From assembly GCF_018449515.1 (NCBI RefSeq), contig NZ_JAAVUQ010000016.1, positions 62,001 to 126,000 on the forward strand: a DNA stretch of 64,000 nt, written 5' to 3'. Positions 27,749 through 37,506 of this stretch are shown in pieces. The notes beneath the pieces are model-generated. The model was not told the origin of the DNA. It did no database searches and saw only the letters and a list, made by a program, of their open reading frames with translations. The position numbers were made by a program, and so were the translations under genes. Position 1 is the stretch's first letter, and each line of letters begins with the position of its first letter. This stretch comes from Caballeronia sp. dw_19 (GTDB lineage Bacteria; Pseudomonadota; Gammaproteobacteria; Burkholderiales; Burkholderiaceae).

Positions 27749-28740
27749 TCGTGGCAAGAGGCGTGGCCGTGCTGAATTCGCGATAGGTCAATGCGTTGAC
27801 GTTGACTCACGCTAGCCGCAATCTGCACGTCTTGCACCGCAACGCCGGTCAGGTCAGCTACAGTGATCTGGGCAGGGTCGGTATCATCGCGAGCACGCTT
27901 GCCCGCGTCCAGCAACGTGCCGAGCTCAAGCAACTGCTTCGCATGAATCAGCCCGGCGGATAACGCATGCGAGATTTCACCGTATTTGCTGCACTGATCG
28001 ATCGAATCCACCACAATCACCCCGGCCCGCCCAACGATTACCGGATCGAGTTCCTGCTTGCCCGTGCTGTCTGCACCGACCGCCGTGATATGCGTACCGT
28101 TGCGGATCCAGTCTGAGCGCAGCAGCGGTTCGCGCGATGGTGTTGTGGTCACTATCAGGTTAGCGTTCGCCGCGACGGCTTCCGCGGAGTCCATCGCGCG
28201 CACGTTGAAGCCCAGTGCCGACATTTCCTCGACGTATTGTTTGCGGTTTTTCGCGCTCGGCCCCCATACGAATACGTCCCGGCAACCGGTCACCGGTTGC
28301 AAATATTCAAGCTGCAACCGCGCTTGCTCGCCGCTGCCGATAATGCCAATCCCCTGCACCTCGCGCGGTGCGAGCAATCGTGCGGCGAGTTGCCCGGCGA
28401 GCGCGGTACGCACGCAGGTGAGCCAGCCTTCATCCTGCAACAGGGCGACAGGTTCGCCTGTCGTGGCGGAAAAAAGCACGATCAGGCCGTTGTTGCTTGG
28501 CAAGCCTTGCTTGGGGTTATCGTAGAAGCCGGTAGACACCTTGACCGCGAAAGCCGCTGCACCATCGACATAAGCGGACTTCACACAACAATCGCCATTG
28601 GCCGCATCGAACTGGAAGTTCTGGACCGGCGGCACCTGGACGGTCTTGCGGGAATAAGCGATGAAACCTTCCTCTATCATCCGCACCGCGCGTTCCATAT
28701 TGAAGCGCGCGATGATCTCGTCTTTCGTCCAGATTTTCAC
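27718..28740 (-). CDS. Ornithine cyclodeaminase/mu-crystallin family protein (EutC-like)
   Basis: A 340-residue NAD-binding protein of the ornithine cyclodeaminase fold. Core motifs are VSTGFYDNPKQGLPSNNGLI, GEPVALLQDEGWLTCVRTAL and the Rossmann GIGIIGSGEQARLQL. The GTG start overlaps the stop of the upstream dehydratase (GTGA), which indicates translational coupling. A threonine-dehydratase-like gene followed by this family is the arrangement known as eutB-eutC in hydroxyectoine utilization. The other key genes (doeA/eutD) are absent, so the substrate is open. The C-terminal tail after IDLSRIQHG is probably read-through past the family end. Confidence 0.85.
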   Translation of the reverse strand: MKIWTKDEIIARFNMERAVRMIEEGFIAYSRKTVQVPPVQNFQFDAANGDCCVKSAYVDGAAAFAVKVSTGFYDNPKQGLPSNNGLIVLFSATTGEPVALLQDEGWLTCVRTALAGQLAARLLAPREVQGIGIIGSGEQARLQLEYLQPVTGCRDVFVWGPSAKNRKQYVEEMSALGFNVRAMDSAEAVAANANLIVTTTPSREPLLRSDWIRNGTHITAVGADSTGKQELDPVIVGRAGVIVVDSIDQCSKYGEISHALSAGLIHAKQLLELGTLLDAGKRARDDTDPAQITVADLTGVAVQDVQIAASVSQRQRIDLSRIQHGHASCHDQPTALKPVP

Positions 28741-29693
28741 TTAACGGCCTCGATGAATTTATTCAGCATGATGTTGCGTCCGCAAAGCACCACGGCCACC
28801 GCCCGGCCCTGATACTGCGCGCTAAGTTTCAGCATGGATGCCAGCGCGACACCGGCGGCGCCTTCCACCATCCAGCGGTCGGTTTGCGCGAGCAGTTTCA
28901 TGGCAGCCCTGATCTCTTCTTCTGTCACCAGCGCCGTGCCGGTAATGACTTCCCGGCCAATATCGAAGGTCACGGAGCCGGGTTCCACACCGCCCGCGGT
29001 TCCGTCTGAAATTGTTTCGCTTTCCTCAACGTCTATTATTTTTCCAGCCTGGAACGAGCTGTACAAGGCGGTCGAATTCGCGGGCCAGCAGCCGATCACG
29101 TCGGTTTGTGGAAGCAGCGTTTTGACCGCTGTGCCGATACCGGAAATTAGGCCACCGCCACCGACTGAGGCGAACACCGCGGCCAGATCGGTAGACTGCT
29201 CATGCAGTTCCATGCCGATCGTGCCTTGACCGGCTATGACGTCGAGATCGTTATAAGGCGATACGAACGCCATGCCGCGGATCTTTGCCTGCCGGGCGGC
29301 TTCAAGTTCGACGGCCAGCGTTGTGTCGTTCAGCGTCACCACCTCGGCGCCCAGCGCACGAATAGCGTCGAGCTTGATCGCCGCTGCAGATGCGGACGCG
29401 TAGACCGTGACGGGCACGCCCGCAAGCTTGCCGGCGAGCGCCACGCCCTGACCATGATTGCCGCTCGACACCGTGAGCACGCCGTTGCGGCGGGCATCAG
29501 CGTCCAACAGGCGCAGCTTGTTGGTCGCGCCGCGAAACTTGAACGAGCCGGTATGCTGCAGATGCTCGCACTTCAGGTAGACGTCGCATCCAGTCACCTT
29601 CGACAACATCGGACTGAACGCAAGCGGCGTTACGCTCACTTGCGGTCGAATGGCGCGATGCGCTTCCTCAATGCGTTGAAACAGATCATTCAT
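28737..29693 (-). CDS. Threonine-dehydratase-like PLP enzyme (EutB-like)
   Basis: About 318 residues, fold-type II. The PLP lysine is Lys52 (HTGSFKFRGATNKL), the phosphate-binding loop is SVGGGGLISG, and SSGNHGQGVALAGK is the conserved asparagine loop. No C-terminal ACT regulatory domain is present, as in catabolic dehydratases. It may deaminate a hydroxy-amino acid such as threonine, hydroxyaspartate or a derivative. It overlaps the regulator upstream and the EutC-like gene downstream, so all three are co-transcribed. Confidence 0.87.
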   Translation of the reverse strand: MNDLFQRIEEAHRAIRPQVSVTPLAFSPMLSKVTGCDVYLKCEHLQHTGSFKFRGATNKLRLLDADARRNGVLTVSSGNHGQGVALAGKLAGVPVTVYASASAAAIKLDAIRALGAEVVTLNDTTLAVELEAARQAKIRGMAFVSPYNDLDVIAGQGTIGMELHEQSTDLAAVFASVGGGGLISGIGTAVKTLLPQTDVIGCWPANSTALYSSFQAGKIIDVEESETISDGTAGGVEPGSVTFDIGREVITGTALVTEEEIRAAMKLLAQTDRWMVEGAAGVALASMLKLSAQYQGRAVAVVLCGRNIMLNKFIEAVK

Positions 29694-30421
29694 CACTCGT
29701 TGCCCCTCAGTTCCTTCAGATAATTGAACACCGTGGCGCGGCCGATCGACAGCACCTTCGCCACGTAGTTAGCCGCGCTCTTGCCCTTGAACGCGCCTTC
29801 CTCATGTAGAGCTTCTATGAGCGCGCGCTTGTGCTCGCGCGTGAGCATGGACAGCGCGAGCTTGCGTTCCTGCAGCCAGTGGTTGAGAAAGATATTGACG
29901 CGCTCCTGCCAGTCGTCCTGGAACAGCTTCTCGGGCTGCGGTTGCAGAGCAGTGGTGGAGAGGAGCAGGTCAAGCGCCTGCCTGGCTTGCTCCAGCGCCG
30001 CAATATGAAAATTGATGCACATGACGCCAATCGCGTGACCTGCATCGCTGCGCACGACAATACTCACCGAGCGGATCTTGCGGCCGTCCCAGCCCAGTTT
30101 TTCATACGGACCGATCACGCTTTCGTCCGGATCGAATTCGATGTCGTCGAGCGAAGATTCGTCGCCCAGTTCGCGTTTGGACTGATTGTTCGCCACGTGC
30201 ACCACGGTTTGCGTGTTGAGATCGTGGATGACGACTTCCGTATACGGCGGAAACAGCAAGACGATGCCGTCGGCGATTGCGCTATAGCGCGCCAGCAGCT
30301 CGGCTGACGGTCGGGGTTCGCTGCGCTTGACCGCCCGCCTGGACGGCGGCTTGGACGACGGATTCACCTCGAGCTCAGCGGCTTTTCCGGAGATGATCTT
30401 CAAATTACGTGCTTTAGTCAT
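29693..30421 (-). CDS. YheO/DauR-type transcriptional regulator (PAS_6 + HTH_22)
   Basis: A 242-residue regulator. Residues 45-150 form the YheO-like PAS domain (IADGIVLLFPPYTEVVIHDL, GHAIGVMCINFHI). The C-terminus has the HTH ALHEEGAFKGKSAANYVAKVLSIGRATVFNYL. Family members include DauR, which represses D-arginine use. It lies in the middle of the minus-strand operon, between the binding protein and the EutB-like gene. That placement suggests it senses the substrate of this pathway. Confidence 0.87.
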   Translation of the reverse strand: MTKARNLKIISGKAAELEVNPSSKPPSRRAVKRSEPRPSAELLARYSAIADGIVLLFPPYTEVVIHDLNTQTVVHVANNQSKRELGDESSLDDIEFDPDESVIGPYEKLGWDGRKIRSVSIVVRSDAGHAIGVMCINFHIAALEQARQALDLLLSTTALQPQPEKLFQDDWQERVNIFLNHWLQERKLALSMLTREHKRALIEALHEEGAFKGKSAANYVAKVLSIGRATVFNYLKELRGNE

Positions 30422-30473
30422 GATTCAATGTCGATTCGTGCGGAACAGTCGTGCGATGTTCCGCACGTGCGGC

Positions 30474-31286
30474 TTAGTCGACCGCCAGATCGACCGTAAA
30501 GTATTTCTTCAACAACTTCTGGTAAGTGCCGTTGCGCTTCAGTTCCAGAAACGCGCTGTTGAGCGCGTCAACGAGTTCCTTGTCACCCTTGCGCACACCA
30601 ATACCTACCCCAATACCTACCCCTGTGCCAATGACTGTTGCATCCTTGACCGCTGGCCCGGCAAAAGCAAACCCTTTACCCACGGGTTGATTCAGGAAGC
30701 CAAGACTCGCGGCGGTCGCGTCGACGAAGGTGGCATCCAGACGTCCCGCGGCCAGGTCGGCATAGACAAGGTCCTGGGTTTGATAGCTGACCACGTCCAC
30801 GCCTTTCGTGGCCCACGTTTGCTTGGCGTATTGCTCCTGAATCGATCCTTGCAGTACGCCCACCTTATGCGATGCCAGCGACGCCGCCGTGGGCTGCAAG
30901 GTACTCCCCGAACGTGCCACAAGTTGAGCGGGCGTCCGGTACAGCGGCTGGGTAAAGTCGATTTGCTCGCTGCGTTTCGCGTTGATGTTCATCGCGGAGT
31001 CTATCGCGTCGAACTTGCGTGCTTGCAACGCGGGGATCAGCCCGTCGAATGCATTCTCCACCCACACGCATTTCGCTTTCAATTGGGCGCAAAGCGCATT
31101 GCCGAGGTCGATGTCGAAGCCTTGCAACTGGCCGTCCGCCGCCTTCGATTCGAACGGCGGGTAAGCCGCTTCCACACCGAAGCGGATGGTCGAAATCTCC
31201 TTCGCCTGAACCTGCACCGCTACCGACATGGACACCGCCGCGCATAGCGCAACCGCGAGCATGGCACTTAACGCATTTTGCCTCAT
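30474..31286 (-). CDS. Periplasmic amino-acid-binding protein (Lys/Arg/Orn/His type)
   Basis: About 270 residues with a signal peptide (MRQNALSAMLAVALCAAVSM, cleaved near VQVQA). IRFGVEAAYPPFESKAADGQ and the end FLELKRNGTYQKLLKKYF match ArgT/HisJ/AotJ binders. The ATG at 31286 is chosen for the GTGAGGAT just upstream. Near the C-terminus is an odd GTGVGIGVGIGVRKGD stretch, produced by the perfect 12-bp tandem CAATACCTACCC (30599-30622), where relatives have a single GIGLRK. No permease gene is adjacent, so it may share the importer at 24.7-26.9 kb. Confidence 0.85.
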   Translation of the reverse strand: MRQNALSAMLAVALCAAVSMSVAVQVQAKEISTIRFGVEAAYPPFESKAADGQLQGFDIDLGNALCAQLKAKCVWVENAFDGLIPALQARKFDAIDSAMNINAKRSEQIDFTQPLYRTPAQLVARSGSTLQPTAASLASHKVGVLQGSIQEQYAKQTWATKGVDVVSYQTQDLVYADLAAGRLDATFVDATAASLGFLNQPVGKGFAFAGPAVKDATVIGTGVGIGVGIGVRKGDKELVDALNSAFLELKRNGTYQKLLKKYFTVDLAVD

Positions 31287-31376
31287 GGCTATCCTCACTT
31301 CCGCGTTTTAAAGAATGAAAAAGGCTAGGGAAAACGTGTTTGGCGCGACTTGGTTGAAACCCGCGCCTGGACGCAA

Positions 31377-32546
31377 CTAAAAGTCGTTAAGCAGTTGACC
31401 GGTCTTGCGATGAGGCAGCGCTTCTTTGCCTGCGAGCAGAGCAACCCTCTGGCCGGGGCGCACGAGCTTCATGTATTGCTGCACGATCAGCAGGCCATCG
31501 ACATCGCTGAATACCGGATGACGCGCCGCGCCGATTGCACCAAGCAGCGGAATAATCTCGGCGATAAGCTCGCCGGCTTTTACCGTATCGCCGGGACGCT
31601 TCTTATAAGCGACGAGACCTCCGGCCGGTGCCGGCACATGCGACACGCCTTCGAGCGGGAACACCATGACATCGTGTTCGGCGAGCGGATGAAAACCGTC
31701 GTCATTGTTTGGATCCAGCTCCACCAGGCCCCGCAAAGCGAGGTAATGCAGAATGCCTTGGGCATCGGCATGCGCAAAAGCATCCGACACGTCAGCCTGC
31801 CCGCGAAGTTCGACCGACGTGCAAAACGCGGTGTGTTCTTCGTCTACTACGCCCGCTTGTTGAAGCACCGACCAGCATTGCGTGATGGCTTCATCGAAGG
31901 GCGTTCCGCCTGCGCGGTCTTCCAGAAAAACCGCCTTGATCTGCATGCAGCGAGCCAGCGCGACGGCTTGCGTGTGCTGGCTGCGATTGCTGTACAGATG
32001 CAGGATGCCGTCCGTGTCGCAATGCAGGTCCAGCACGATGTCGTGTTGCAACGCTTCGGTCAGCAGTGCCGCTTTCATGGCGGCAACGGGGTCGAGCGGC
32101 GTTAGTTCTGCCGCCACATCGGCGAACAAAGCCTTCGCGCTCTTGACGTCGTTATGGCCGATATCGCGGGTAGCCAATGCTGTTTCCACTCGGCTGGTGA
32201 GATCGGGAAAACGGCGGTTGAAGTTTTCGCCGTTGTCGAGATTGAAGCGTCCTGTATGCGCGCCGAAAACGCGTTGACCCAAACCAATGGGGTTGGCGAA
32301 CGGCCGCACGACGATCCGTCCGCGGATGCGGCCCGCGTTATCCAGCTTGACCAGTGCGTCGAGCAGATGCTGGATCACCAGCATCCCGGGCAACTCGTCG
32401 GCATGCAGACCCGCCTGGATATAAGCGCTGAGTTCCGACCCAACTGACCCAACCGACCCAACGCCCTTGAAGGTGTGTTTCAACAGGCGATGCGAGGCAC
32501 CCGGCGACAAGGCGGGCAACTCGGAATGTTCAGTCGATAGCGTCAT
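31377..32546 (-). CDS. Succinylglutamate desuccinylase/aspartoacylase family zinc deacylase
   Basis: A 389-residue M14-like metallo-hydrolase. IQAGLHADELPGMLVIQHLL holds the HxxE zinc ligands, VVLDLHCDTDG the third histidine, and VRPFANPIGLGQRV the substrate arginine/asparagine. It would remove an acyl group from an N-acyl amino acid. The exact substrate is unknown. Just before the zinc motif, relatives have a short GxG turn; here GVGSVGSVGSE is expanded by a 9-bp tandem repeat (GACCCAACN three times, 32437-32463). MTLSTEHSELP at 32546 is the chosen start (GGAAAA upstream). First gene of the five-gene minus-strand operon. Confidence 0.85.
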   Translation of the reverse strand: MTLSTEHSELPALSPGASHRLLKHTFKGVGSVGSVGSELSAYIQAGLHADELPGMLVIQHLLDALVKLDNAGRIRGRIVVRPFANPIGLGQRVFGAHTGRFNLDNGENFNRRFPDLTSRVETALATRDIGHNDVKSAKALFADVAAELTPLDPVAAMKAALLTEALQHDIVLDLHCDTDGILHLYSNRSQHTQAVALARCMQIKAVFLEDRAGGTPFDEAITQCWSVLQQAGVVDEEHTAFCTSVELRGQADVSDAFAHADAQGILHYLALRGLVELDPNNDDGFHPLAEHDVMVFPLEGVSHVPAPAGGLVAYKKRPGDTVKAGELIAEIIPLLGAIGAARHPVFSDVDGLLIVQQYMKLVRPGQRVALLAGKEALPHRKTGQLLNDF

Positions 32547-32720
32547 GTCGTTTTCCAAAATGTACTTATTAGTCTAAGATAGACTGTAAAATATAATCGG
32601 TCAAACGAAAAAAGAACGGCATCGATGTTGGCTGGTTCAGCAGGGATGACCTGGCCCGGTTGTATTTTTTCGCCCATCATGTCGGCTATTGTTGCGGGTA
32701 GCCGATTCACGGAGATTTCA
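32547..32720. promoter_or_regulatory. Divergent promoter region
   Basis: A 174-bp AT-richer gap between the deacylase operon (minus) and the aminotransferase (plus). It contains runs such as TAAAATATAATCGG (32586-32599) that could hold a -10 element. No palindrome stands out. Confidence 0.35.
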
Positions 32721-33848
32721 ATGAAGATCAAGGACTTTCTTGTCGAACGCTGGATGGACCGGTACGAGCACGAGGCGCGCTATAACCTGGCTGAGACCTG
32801 CGTCGAATCGCTGACGGTGGCGCAATTACTCGAACTGACCGGCAAGCGTGACAGCCTGCTTGACGAGCTCCTTCCCATGAAGCTGACCTATGGCGCGATC
32901 GAAGGGTCGGACCGGTTGCGGGCCAACATCTCGGCGTTGTATGAGCGGCAGACGCCGAAGAATATTGTCGTGACGCACGGCGCCATAGGCGGCAATGCGC
33001 TGGTGTACGAAACCCTGATCGAGCCCGGCGACCGGGTGATCGCGGTGTTGCCGACGTACCAGCAGCACTATTCGATTCCCGAAAGTTATGGTGCCGACGT
33101 GCAGACCATGAAGCTGCGCGAAGAGAACGGTTTCCTGCCTGATCTCGACGAGCTTCGAAAACTGGCAAACCAGAAGACAAAGCTCATCGCCATCAACAAC
33201 CCGAACAACCCGACGGGCTCGTTGATGGATGAAACCTTTCTCAAGGAGGTGGTCACCATCGCCCAATCGTGCGGCGCTTACCTCTTGTGCGACGAGGTTT
33301 ATCGGGGCACGGACCAGGAAGGCTCAGGATTCACCGCGTCTGTCGCCGATCTTTACGAACGGGGTATCAGTACCGGCAGCATGTCGAAGACGTGGTCGCT
33401 GGCCGGATTGCGGCTGGGATGGATTGCGGGGCCGGTCGAACTGATTCGCGCGGTGTGTATTCACCGTGACTACAACACCATCAGCGTGGGGATGATTGAC
33501 GATTATCTTGCGTCCATTGCGCTTGAGGCCAGGAACAAGATCCTTGCGCGCAACCACGCAATTACACGCACTAATCTTGCGGTTCTCGACGACTGGATCG
33601 GCAAGGAGCCGCTGGTGTCGTATATCAAGCCCAAGGCCGCGACGGTTTGCCTGCTCAAGGTCGATGTCGACATGTCGTCAACCGAATTTTGTACTGCGCT
33701 GATCGAAGCAACGGGTGTGATGTTCACGCCGGGCAGCGCGTTCGATATGGAAGGGTATGTCCGGGTCGGTTTCGCCAACCCGCTCAATGTCCTTCAAGAA
33801 GGGTTGGTCAAGGTTTCCAGCTTCCTTGAGGACATCGGACGCCGGTGA
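32721..33848 (+). CDS. PLP-dependent aminotransferase (capreomycidine-synthase-like)
   Basis: A 375-residue fold-type I enzyme. The PLP lysine lies in STGSMSKTWSLAGLRLGWIAG, the aspartate in YLLCDEVYRGTD, and AINNPNNPTGSLMDE is the conserved turn. Start at 32721 with GGAGA upstream. The longer frame adds 32 residues without family similarity. Sequence style is close to VioD/capreomycidine synthase and related arginine-linked transaminases. It is divergent from the deacylase operon, so it probably takes part in the same pathway. Confidence 0.85.
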   Translation: MKIKDFLVERWMDRYEHEARYNLAETCVESLTVAQLLELTGKRDSLLDELLPMKLTYGAIEGSDRLRANISALYERQTPKNIVVTHGAIGGNALVYETLIEPGDRVIAVLPTYQQHYSIPESYGADVQTMKLREENGFLPDLDELRKLANQKTKLIAINNPNNPTGSLMDETFLKEVVTIAQSCGAYLLCDEVYRGTDQEGSGFTASVADLYERGISTGSMSKTWSLAGLRLGWIAGPVELIRAVCIHRDYNTISVGMIDDYLASIALEARNKILARNHAITRTNLAVLDDWIGKEPLVSYIKPKAATVCLLKVDVDMSSTEFCTALIEATGVMFTPGSAFDMEGYVRVGFANPLNVLQEGLVKVSSFLEDIGRR

Positions 33849-33876
33849 TCAAGTGCGGGCGGCCAAGCTACTCAAG

Positions 33877-34242
33877 CTACTTATTGCTGCCCGCACCGGT
33901 TCCATATAAGCCGTTATTGAACCCGCCGGCGCCTTCTGCCTTGTGTCCTTTGCCGGCGGTTGCGCCGCGCACCTGGGCCGCCGCGTCCTTCGATTGCGGC
34001 TTGTTCGATTCATGAACGGCGGAGGCGGAGGGGTCAGGGCTCGACCCCATCGAAGAGGTCCGGTTTTCCTGCTGAGAGCTGCCGTTGTTCTGCGGAATCT
34101 GGGCCATTGCGGAAGTCGTCATGGCCATTAGCGTGGTGCCGGCCACTAAGACTAACGCTAACGCGCCCGAGCGCGGCAAGCGCCGCTTAGCGGATTTTTT
34201 GCAGGTATTGTTAGCGGAGCCGGTAAAAAATAATCGAATCAT
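33877..34242 (-). CDS. Small secreted protein of unknown function
   Basis: A 121-residue protein with a basic N-terminus and a clear signal peptide (GALALVLVAGTTLMAMTTSA, cleavage after AMA). The mature part is low-complexity, rich in Ser, Gly, Asn and Gln (SSQQENRTSSMGSSPDPSAS), with no known domain and no cysteine. Similar exported glycine/serine-rich proteins are common in Burkholderia relatives. It is convergent with the aminotransferase (29-bp gap) and divergent from the formate dehydrogenase operon. Function unknown. Confidence 0.65.
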   Translation of the reverse strand: MIRLFFTGSANNTCKKSAKRRLPRSGALALVLVAGTTLMAMTTSAMAQIPQNNGSSQQENRTSSMGSSPDPSASAVHESNKPQSKDAAAQVRGATAGKGHKAEGAGGFNNGLYGTGAGSNK

Positions 34243-34428
34243 GGCGCGTAATAAAGATGAGGGATCACGCTCCTGCGCAGGAATAATGCCCGCCCTGCCT
34301 CCACGCCAAGGTCTTAGGCCCTTATTTCCGGCGTAATTAGCCGATGCGAACGGCCGTACGCTCTGCGCTGCGTAATTCCTGGCCCGACCTTATAATTATG
34401 TCGGTCCCTAAAAACGCCGAGGCGCACG

Positions 34429-37400
34429 ATGTTACAAATGTCCCGGCGACAGTTCCTGAAGGTTTCAGCAAGTACGCTTGCCGGATCGAGTTTGGCCCTC
34501 ATGGGTTTCTCACCGGCGCCAGCGTTAGCAGAAGTCCGTCAATACAAGCTGTCGCGCACCACTGAAACCCGCAATACCTGCCCTTACTGCTCGGTAGGTT
34601 GCGGCATCCTGATGTACGGTCTGGGCGACAACGCCAAAAATGCCAAGTCCAGCATTATCCATATTGAGGGCGATCCGGATCACCCGGTTAATCGCGGCAC
34701 GCTCTGCCCCAAGGGCGCAAGCCTGATCGACTTCATTCATAGCTCAAGCCGCCTGAAGTACCCGGAATATCGCGCGGCCGGATCGAATGAATGGAAACGC
34801 ATGTCGTGGGAAGATGCGCTCGATCGCATCGCCAAACTGATGAAGGAGGACCGCGACGCCAATTTTGTCGAGACGACGGAAGACGGCAAGAAGGTCAACC
34901 GATGGCTGACCACCGGCATGCTCGCAGCATCGGCCGGTAGCAATGAAGTGGGTTACCTGACGCACAAGACTGTCCGCAGTCTTGGCATGCTCGCATTCGA
35001 TAATCAAGCACGTGTCTGACACGGCCCGACGGTGGCAGGTCTTGCCCCGACGTTTGGCCGTGGAGCGATGACGAACCATTGGGTCGACATCAAGAACGCG
35101 GATGTGATTCTGGTCATGGGCGGCAATGCAGCCGAGGCGCACCCGTGCGGTTTCAAGTGGGTCACGGAAGCCAAGGCACACCGCAAGGCAAGGTTGATTG
35201 TTGTCGATCCGCGCTTTACGCGGACAGCTTCGGTCGCGGATTATTACGCGCAGATCCGGACTGGCTCGGACATTGTGTTCCTGGGCGGCGTGATCAATTA
35301 CCTGCTGACCAACGACAAGATCCAGCACGAGTACGTCAGGAACTACACGGACTTTCCGTTTATTGTCCGCGAGGATTTCGCGTTCACCGACGGTTTGTAT
35401 TCCGGCTATGACGCGGAAAAACACAGCTACGACAAAGCGACCTGGGACTACGAACGCGGCGACGACGGTTACGCCAGGATCGATCCCACGCTGCAGCATC
35501 CGCGCTGCGTGTACAACCTGATGAAGCAGCACTACTCGCGTTATACGCCCGAGCAAGTGGAGAAGATTTGCGGCACGCCCAAGGAGAAATTCCTGAAGGT
35601 CTGCGAGATGCTGGCATCGACCGCCGTACCGGGACGCGCCGGCACGATCCTGTACGCGCTCGGCTGGACGCATCACTCGGTGGGTTCGCAGATCATCCGC
35701 ACGGGCGCGATGGTGCAATTGCTGCTGGGCAATATCGGCATTGCGGGGGGCGGCATGAATGCGTTGCGCGGCCACTCGAACATCCAGGGGCTGACCGATC
35801 TTGGCTTGATGTCGAATCTTCTGCCGGGCTACATGACGCTGCCCATGGAAGGTGAGCAGGACTTCGAGAACTACATCAAGGAGCGCGCGACGCAGCCGCT
35901 GCGTCCGAACCAGTTGAGCTACTGGCGCAATTACCGCGCGTTCCATGTGAGTTTCATGAAGTCGTGGTGGGGCGCCAACGCAACCGCCGATAACAACTTC
36001 GGATACGACTATCTGCCCAAGCTCGACAAGTCCTACGACATGCTGCAAGTGTTCGAGCTGATGAACCAGGGCAAGATGAACGGCTACATCGCGCAGGGCT
36101 TCAACCCGCTCGCGGCGGCGCCGAACAAGTCGAAGATTGGCGCGAGTCTCGCCAAGCTGAAGTGGCTCGTCATCATGGACCCGCTCGCGACCGAAACGTC
36201 GGAGTTCTGGAAGAATTTCGGCGAGTTCAATGACGTCGATGCATCGAAGATCCAGACGGAAGTATTCCGCTTGCCGACCACGTGTTTTGCGGAAGAACGC
36301 GGCTCGCTGGTGAGTTCCAGCCGCGTGCTGCAGTGGCACTGGCAAGGCGCGGAAGGCCCGGGGGAATCGAAGAGCGATCTTGAGATCATGTCCGGGCTGT
36401 GGCTGCGCATACGGACCGCTTATAAGGAGCAGGGCGGAAAATATCCCGATCCTATTCTCAACATGAGCTGGCCGTACGCCGACCCGGAGAGCCCGACGCC
36501 CGAAGAAATCGCGATGGAGTTCAACGGCAAGGCGCTGGCGGACGTGACCGATGTCACCGACAAAACCAAGGTCCTCGCCAGGCAAGGCGAGCAGTTGTCG
36601 AGCTTCGCGCAACTTCGCGACGACGGCAGCACGGCCAGCGGATGCTGGATTTTCTGCGGAGCGTGGACGGAAGCGGGCAATCAAATGGGCCGCCGCGACA
36701 ACTCGGACCCGACCGGTATCGGCAACACGTTGAACTGGGCGTGGGCGTGGCCGGCGAATCGGCGGATCTTGTACAACCGCGCGTCATGCGACGTCAGCGG
36801 CAAGCCGTTCGATCCCACCCGCAAGCTGATTGCCTGGAACGGAAAAGCGTGGACAGGTGCGGATATTCCCGACTTCAAGGTGGACGAACCGCCAGAGAAC
36901 GGCATGAATCCGTTCATCATGAATCCGGAAGGCGTGGCGCGATTTTTCTCGCGCGACGGTCTGGTGGAAGGGCCTTTCCCGGAACACTACGAGCCGTTCG
37001 AAAATCCGCTGGGCTACAACCCGATGCATCCGCACAACAAGGCGGTTGTCAGCAATCCGGCGGCGCGTGTGTTCCCGGACGACCGGGCCGCATTCGGCAC
37101 GCACGAGAATTTCCCGCATACGGCGACCACGTATCGGCTGACCGAGCATTTCCATTACTGGACCAAGCACGCGCGCCTCAACGCGATCATTCAGCCGCAG
37201 CAGTTCGTGGAGATTGGCGAGGATCTGGCGAAGGAGGTGGGCGTGGTCGCGGGGGATCGCGTGAAAGTGTCGTCCAATCGCGGATACATCGTGGCGGTGG
37301 CGGTGGTGACGAAGCGGATCAAACCTTTGATGATCGAGGGGAAAAAGGTACAGACAGTCGGACTGCCGTTGCATTGGGGCTTCAAGGGACTGACGAAGCC

Positions 37401-37497
37401 AGGCTATCTCGTCAATACGCTGACGCCTTCCGTGGGCGACGGGAATTCGCAGACACCGGAATTCAAGTCGTTCCTCGTCAAGGTCGAAAAGGCATAA
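34429..37497 (+). CDS. fdoG: Formate dehydrogenase-N/O alpha subunit, selenoprotein
   Basis: A 1022-residue molybdopterin enzyme oxidising formate at the periplasmic face. The Tat signal is SRRQFLK (residues 5-11). The [4Fe-4S] ligands are Cys51, 54, 58 and 93 (CPYCSVGC...CPKG). The UGA at 35017-35019 is codon 197, in ARV-U-HGPTVA, the exact place of selenocysteine in E. coli FdnG/FdoG. The same frame continues as a perfect family match to the stop at 37497. A naive caller would split it into two ORFs at the UGA. SECIS, selA, selB and tRNA-Sec all lie in this window. First gene of the fdo operon, 9 bp before fdoH. Confidence 0.95.
35017..35060 (+). promoter_or_regulatory. Bacterial SECIS element
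   Basis: Directly after the UGA, the bases TGACACGGCCCGACGGTGGC repeat the E. coli fdhF/fdnG SECIS almost letter for letter. The apical stem GGGCA/TGCCC-like arm closes on a loop containing AGGTCT, which holds the GGU bases bound by SelB. It directs selenocysteine insertion at codon 197. Confidence 0.88.
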
Positions 37498-37506
37498 GGA
37501 GAAGAG

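Noticed and set aside
34744-36684. A 646-codon open frame on the minus strand opposite the formate dehydrogenase alpha gene
   Set aside because: It mirrors a strongly conserved gene, is arginine/histidine-rich, has no domain or ribosome site, and arises from high third-position GC.
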